Of a DNA stretch of 10,038 bases, positions 7,112 to 10,038 are shown piece after piece. The notes below the pieces were generated by a model, which worked only from the letters and a program-made list of their open reading frames with translations, did no database searches and was not told the DNA's origin. Position numbers and translations under genes: made by a program. The first letter of the stretch is position 1. Every line of letters begins with the position of its first letter. Origin of the DNA: Bacteroidales bacterium (GTDB taxonomy: Bacteria; Bacteroidota; Bacteroidia; Bacteroidales; UBA12077); the NCBI GenBank assembly GCA_030600865.1, contig JAUVUS010000050.1, positions 1-10,038 of the forward strand. Reading direction: 5' to 3'.

Positions 7112-8230
7112 CTACGCTACTTTCCTATATTTCCAAACAGATAAACTTAACATTATTGTTGCATAAATAAGTAAACTGAAAAACTCATATGATATATCCC
7201 AAAATCCAGAACCTTTTAATAAAATCATACGGATAACACGCATAAAGTAGTAAAAGGGATTTATAATATTAACTCGTTGTGCCCAGGTTGGCATACTTTC
7301 CGTTGGAGTAAAAATACCACTCATAAGAATAAAAACAAGCATAAAAAAGAAGCATATAAACATGACTTGTTGCTGAGTTGATGAAATGGTTGAGATAAAC
7401 AATCCAATTCCTAAAACCGCTAATAAATAAACAATTGTAAATCCGAACAATAACCACAAACTACCAACAATAGGTATATGAAAAAATATTTTACCAACAA
7501 GCAGTCCAAATGCGAGCTCAAATAAGGCGATAATCAAGAAAGGAATCAATTTACCAACAATAAATTCTATCTTACTAATCGGAGTTACATTTAACTGTTC
7601 AATGGTTCCTATTTCTTTCTCTCGAACAATATTCATTGCCGCCAAAAACATGCTTATTACGGTTACCAAAATAACTAAAATTCCCGGTAACATATAAGTT
7701 TTATAATTCAGTTCCGGATTATACCAATATGATGTTTCTACCGCAATTGGATTCAAGTCTTTTATTGCCGGCATTTGTGTTAAATCCACAATAATATTTC
7801 GATTAAAGTCTGAAATAACTGTTGAAGAGTATGCATATATTAAACTTGCAGCCATTCCGTTAATTCCATCAATAAGCAATTGCACTTGAGTCGAGTTTTC
7901 ACGTATTAAATCACGTTCAAATCCATAAGGAATGTGAATTATAAAATCAGCCTGATTCTTTTCTATAGCTTCGTTTGCTTCATCAATTGAAAAAGAAACT
8001 CCTGAAATATTATAAAACGGCGAGAAGTCAAATTTAGTGATCAATTTATGTGATAATGAAGATAAATCTTTATCGACTACATACATATCAATAGATTTCA
8101 TTTCCAGTGTTGCAGCATGCACTAATACCACTAACTGAAGAATAGGTATTCCAAAAATCATTGGTAACATAGTTTTGTTTCTGAAAATCTGAATGAATTC
8201 TTTTTGTAATATGTATTTGATCTTTTTCAT
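7112..8230 (-). CDS. ABC-2 type transporter permease (second permease of the operon)
   Basis: I take the ATG at 8230-8228 as the start, giving 372 residues (MKKIKYILQKEFIQIFRNK). A TTG three codons upstream, at 8239-8237, would also be in frame but adds only MIR and is less likely. Topology matches the ABC2_membrane_3/YhhJ-YbhR-YbhS class. A cytosolic amphipathic N-terminus is followed by a first membrane helix (about 21-40), a long extracytoplasmic loop (about 41-178), and about five C-terminal helices (about 179-200, 224-247, 256-282, 286-306, 345-366). The conserved cytosolic stretch after the second helix, REKEIGTIEQLNVTPISK (203-220), is the family signature thought to contact the ATPase. 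The loop between helices 5 and 6 carries SGIFTPTESMPTWAQ. It is clearly related to the upstream permease but well diverged, so the two probably form a heterodimer with one ATPase. In related systems a HlyD-type adaptor and TolC-type channel complete a drug or lipid exporter; none is visible here. The substrate is unknown. Confidence 0.93.
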   Translation of the reverse strand: MKKIKYILQKEFIQIFRNKTMLPMIFGIPILQLVVLVHAATLEMKSIDMYVVDKDLSSLSHKLITKFDFSPFYNISGVSFSIDEANEAIEKNQADFIIHIPYGFERDLIRENSTQVQLLIDGINGMAASLIYAYSSTVISDFNRNIIVDLTQMPAIKDLNPIAVETSYWYNPELNYKTYMLPGILVILVTVISMFLAAMNIVREKEIGTIEQLNVTPISKIEFIVGKLIPFLIIALFELAFGLLVGKIFFHIPIVGSLWLLFGFTIVYLLAVLGIGLFISTISSTQQQVMFICFFFMLVFILMSGIFTPTESMPTWAQRVNIINPFYYFMRVIRMILLKGSGFWDISYEFFSLLIYATIMLSLSVWKYRKVA

Positions 8231-8276
8231 TCTAATCAACTTATTGAATAAATTCTACTACTTATTTCAAATTAAC

Positions 8277-8351
8277 TAGCTATTAGCTTTTTGCTTTTAG
8301 CCCTTAGCGGCTTACTCTTTTCTAAAAGCTAAAGGCTAAGAGCCAATAGCC
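8277..8351. repeat. two opposed heptanucleotide-periodic arrays forming an imperfect hairpin
   Basis: The left array (8277-8311) reads as heptads TAGCTAT, TAGCTTT, TTGCTTT, TAGCCCT, TAGCGGC. The right array (8323-8350) reads TAAAAGC, TAAAGGC, TAAGAGC, CAATAGC, which is the same TAGC-type heptad on the other strand. Heptad by heptad the arms match about 5 of 7 positions, so a long mismatched stem with a short loop can form. The right arm ends 6 bp from the stop of the upstream permease. The whole element therefore fills most of the spacer between the two permease genes. Confidence 0.75.
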
Positions 8352-8356
8352 GAGTA

Positions 8357-9463
8357 TTATTCCAATCTCACTTTAAATTTCTTAATACTCATACCTAAAA
8401 AGAAAACAGTCATTCCGGCTATAATTAATGTTTCTTTCCAAACAATTCCAATTCCGGATCCTTTTATCATTATGTTCTTAACGATAACAATGAAATACCT
8501 GGCCGGCATAATAGTGCTAAGCCATTGTAATATTTTTGGCATATTCTCAATCGGGAAGATAAATCCTGATAATAACATTGTTGGTAACATTAGTGCAAAC
8601 ATTGAAATAAACATGGCTACTAATTGACTGTTACTAGCCGTTGATATTAGTATTCCCAGTGAAAGAGCCATAAAAATAAATAATAGAGTTTCGAGTAAAA
8701 GAAAAACCAGATTTCCCTGTATTGGCATTTCAAAAACAAAATAGCTTAGTGCAATAATTACTACTGCATTAATAAATGATAATACCATATAAGGAATTAC
8801 TTTCCCAATTACGATTGGTAGTGGTTTTAAAGGTGACACCAATAAAACTTCCATTGTACCCATTTCTTTTTCGCGTGCTATCGATATGGATGTCATCATT
8901 GCTGAAACAAGCATAAGAATTAATGCCATAGTACCGGGAACAAACATATAAACTCCTTTAAGTTCATCATTATAAAGCATTCTAACTTCAGGTACGATTT
9001 CGTAAGGTAAGTCCTGAGCTAAAAGCTCATTTTTTACATAATTGTTTATTATGGCCTGCGTATAATTGGTAACAATATTAGCAGTATTAGCATCGGAAGC
9101 ATCAGCAATTATTTGTATTCCTGCCGATCCATCACGCTCCAGTTTTTCTGCAAAATTTGATTCGAAAACAATCACTTCACGAATTATTCCTTTTTTAAAT
9201 ACATCTTCAATTTCCTGATCAGAATTTAAATTTTCGCTTAAAATAAAAAATCCCGATGAAGTTATTTTATTTGTGATTTCGTGTGTTACATGATCTTTTG
9301 ATTTATCGTAAACGCCAATTTTAACATCTGTAATCTCATTCGAAACAACATAACCAAAAATCAGGATTTGTGCTATAGGCATTCCAAACAATATGAGCAT
9401 TGTCCGAGGATCTCTGAAAATATGATGAAATTCTTTTTTTACAAAACCGAGGAAGCGATTCAT
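8357..9463 (-). CDS. ABC-2 type transporter permease (first permease of the operon)
   Basis: The protein has 368 residues from the ATG at 9463-9461, which is preceded by an A-rich leader. The N-terminus FVKKEFHHIFRDPRTMLILFGMPIAQILIFGYV is typical of the ABC2_membrane_3/YbhS-YbhR family, with the first membrane helix at about 21-40. A large extracytoplasmic domain spans about 41-172. About five helices follow (173-194, 217-243, 251-275, 281-303, 341-361). The cytosolic signature AREKEMGTMEVLLVSPLKP (196-214) lies after the second helix, and LSGFIFPIENMPKILQ (298-313) lies in the last outer loop. Both motifs recur in the downstream permease at equivalent positions, so the genes are ancient duplicates. 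Length and topology are normal for the family and no residue seems missing. The protein would form the membrane channel of an exporter driven by the ATPase whose end lies at 9875. The 411-bp gap to that ATPase gene is unusually long for this kind of operon and is packed with repeats. Confidence 0.94.
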   Translation of the reverse strand: MNRFLGFVKKEFHHIFRDPRTMLILFGMPIAQILIFGYVVSNEITDVKIGVYDKSKDHVTHEITNKITSSGFFILSENLNSDQEIEDVFKKGIIREVIVFESNFAEKLERDGSAGIQIIADASDANTANIVTNYTQAIINNYVKNELLAQDLPYEIVPEVRMLYNDELKGVYMFVPGTMALILMLVSAMMTSISIAREKEMGTMEVLLVSPLKPLPIVIGKVIPYMVLSFINAVVIIALSYFVFEMPIQGNLVFLLLETLLFIFMALSLGILISTASNSQLVAMFISMFALMLPTMLLSGFIFPIENMPKILQWLSTIMPARYFIVIVKNIMIKGSGIGIVWKETLIIAGMTVFFLGMSIKKFKVRLE

Positions 9464-9520
9464 TTTTTTCTATTAATTAATATAACTACTTAAATTTTAT
9501 TTTATATTTTCTAATTTACA

Positions 9521-9548
9521 AGCTTTTAGCTCCTAGCCCTTAGCTGTT
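9521..9548. repeat. 28-bp direct repeat, copy A (four heptads)
   Basis: The copy consists of four consecutive heptads AGCTTTT, AGCTCCT, AGCCCTT, AGCTGTT (consensus AGCNNNT). It is identical over all 28 bp to 9811-9838. The heptad unit is the same as in the arrays at 8277-8351. Confidence 0.85.
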
Positions 9549-9610
9549 GATTTATGATTATTGACTATTTAAATATATTTTCTCCCTTTCTCATTTTATC
9601 ATTTTCTTTT

Positions 9611-9657
9611 CACCGCTAAGGCGGAAACCTGCCCGTCAGGCAGGCGGGGACGCTAAG
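9611..9657. repeat. GC-rich palindromic element
   Basis: CCTGCC (9628-9633) and GGCAGG (9639-9644) form a 6-bp GC stem with a 5-nt loop. CCGC (9613-9616) and GCGG (9621-9624) form a second small hairpin. The direct repeat CGCTAAG (9614-9620 and 9651-9657) brackets the main palindrome. The element stands out sharply from its AT-rich surroundings and resembles REP-type intergenic palindromes. A terminator is unlikely in either direction, since no T-run directly follows the stem. Confidence 0.6.
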
Positions 9658-9730
9658 AAAACCAAGCTATGTTTTCAATAAACAAATACTCTTTCTCATT
9701 TTCTCTATCATTTACTATTTACTTCAAACG

Positions 9731-9775
9731 CTGTCAGGTCTTTCTTTAACACAACCAACCTTCAGACTCTGACAG
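9731..9775. repeat. CTGTCAG/CTGACAG inverted repeat
   Basis: CTGTCAG (9731-9737) and CTGACAG (9769-9775) are perfect 7-bp inverted arms around 31 bp. Similar CTGACAGG-type sequences occur between genes in many Bacteroidota, from general memory. Its function is unknown. Confidence 0.5.
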
Positions 9776-9810
9776 GTTAATAATTTTGAACTTAATCTAA
9801 ATTTATTAAC

Positions 9811-9838
9811 AGCTTTTAGCTCCTAGCCCTTAGCTGTT
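9811..9838. repeat. 28-bp direct repeat, copy B (four heptads, a fifth follows)
   Basis: This copy is identical to 9521-9548 and continues into a fifth heptad-like unit, AGCTTTA (9839-9845). It ends about 30 bp from the ATPase stop codon. The copies are 290 bp apart in the same orientation. Confidence 0.85.
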
Positions 9839-9874
9839 AGCTTTAAGTATCAATTACTAACTTTAAACTCTAAA

Positions 9875-10038
9875 CTATCTTGCTATTTTTATAAATACTT
9901 CGTCCATATTTTTTGCATTAAATTGTTTCTTTAATTCTCCCGGAGTATCGAGCCCTTCTATCCTGCCCTGATCCATAATAGAAACCCTGTCACAATATTC
10001 GGCCTCATCCATATAATGAGTTGTAACAAATACAGTAA
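9875..10038 (-). CDS. ABC transporter ATP-binding protein, C-terminal end (5' part beyond window)
   Basis: I translated the frame by hand; it ends at the TAG at 9877-9875. Only the last 53 residues are visible, running from TVFVTTHYMDEAEYCDR to MDEVFIKIAR. THYMDEAEYCDRV is the switch (H-loop) region of ABC-type ATPases, with the invariant His at visible residue 7. It is followed by the usual strand SIMDQGRIEGLDTPGELK. Walker A, the signature motif and Walker B lie outside the window. This tail pattern is typical of ATPases paired with ABC-2 permeases (CcmA/YbhF-like). With the two permeases downstream on the same strand, it would supply ATP hydrolysis for the exporter. Confidence 0.93.
   Translation of the reverse strand, partial: TVFVTTHYMDEAEYCDRVSIMDQGRIEGLDTPGELKKQFNAKNMDEVFIKIAR

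Larger units (their letters stand above)
9464..9874. other. 411-bp repeat-rich spacer inside the ABC operon
   Basis: I see no plausible gene here. The spacer separates the ATPase gene from the first permease gene and holds four recognisable elements: two copies of a heptad-periodic 28-bp repeat, a GC-rich palindrome, and a CTGTCAG/CTGACAG inverted repeat. These sit in AT-rich filler. Several repeat types in one spacer suggest a site that has accumulated small repeat elements. If transcription is continuous, the mRNA would carry several hairpins before the permease. Confidence 0.7.

Noticed and set aside
8231..8239. TTG start that would extend the second permease by three residues.
   Set aside because: The ATG at 8230 gives the usual MKK-type N-terminus and nothing in the leader favours TTG.
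9521..9838. CRISPR-like repeats.
   Set aside because: There are only two 28-bp copies with a 262-bp gap, no regular spacers and no cas genes; the internal 7-bp periodicity explains them better.

Overview
The window is AT-rich, and every recognisable gene lies on the minus strand. It looks like a member of the Bacteroidota. Evidence: a hybrid sensor kinase with a periplasmic two-component-regulator propeller and a Y_Y_Y domain, a FISUMP-domain lipoprotein, short lipoprotein signal peptides ending in a lipobox Cys followed by acidic/Lys residues, A-rich leaders without clear Shine-Dalgarno sequences, and small intergenic repeats. I cannot place it below phylum with confidence.

Read in the direction of transcription (right to left), the layout is as follows. 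(1) 10038-7112 holds the end of an ABC-2 type export operon: the C-terminus of an ATP-binding subunit, cut by the window edge, then two related but distinct permeases. The spacers in this operon are unusual. They are long (411 bp and about 126 bp) and filled with short repeats: heptanucleotide-periodic arrays including an exact 28-bp direct repeat, a GC-rich palindrome, and a CTGTCAG/CTGACAG inverted repeat. (2) 6957-2142 holds a 1271-residue hybrid histidine kinase/receiver protein with no DNA-binding domain. Only 13 bp downstream is a lipoprotein with a fibronectin-III-like domain and a FISUMP domain. The spacing suggests one transcript, and the lipoprotein gene is visibly richer in GC than the kinase gene. 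(3) 2058-816 holds a lipoprotein gene with a YCF48/BNR-like beta-propeller. It is bracketed by a 15-bp inverted repeat (14/15 matching) built on GTTATGCCC/GGGCATAAC, and a roughly 100-bp GC-richer structured sequence follows its stop codon. The arrangement resembles an integron-type gene cassette with an attC-like site. (4) 653-1 holds the N-terminal part of a PD-(D/E)xK nuclease-fold protein of the NucS-like/DUF5655 type, cut by the left edge, with a perfect 10-bp dyad in its leader.

Possible functional links: the export operon and the kinase-lipoprotein pair are separate transcription units separated by 154 bp. The kinase would sense a periplasmic ligand through its propeller and pass phosphate to its own receiver, and then to an unseen partner. 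The left third looks like accessory, possibly cassette-borne DNA. No tRNA, rRNA, CRISPR array, transposase or integrase was found.
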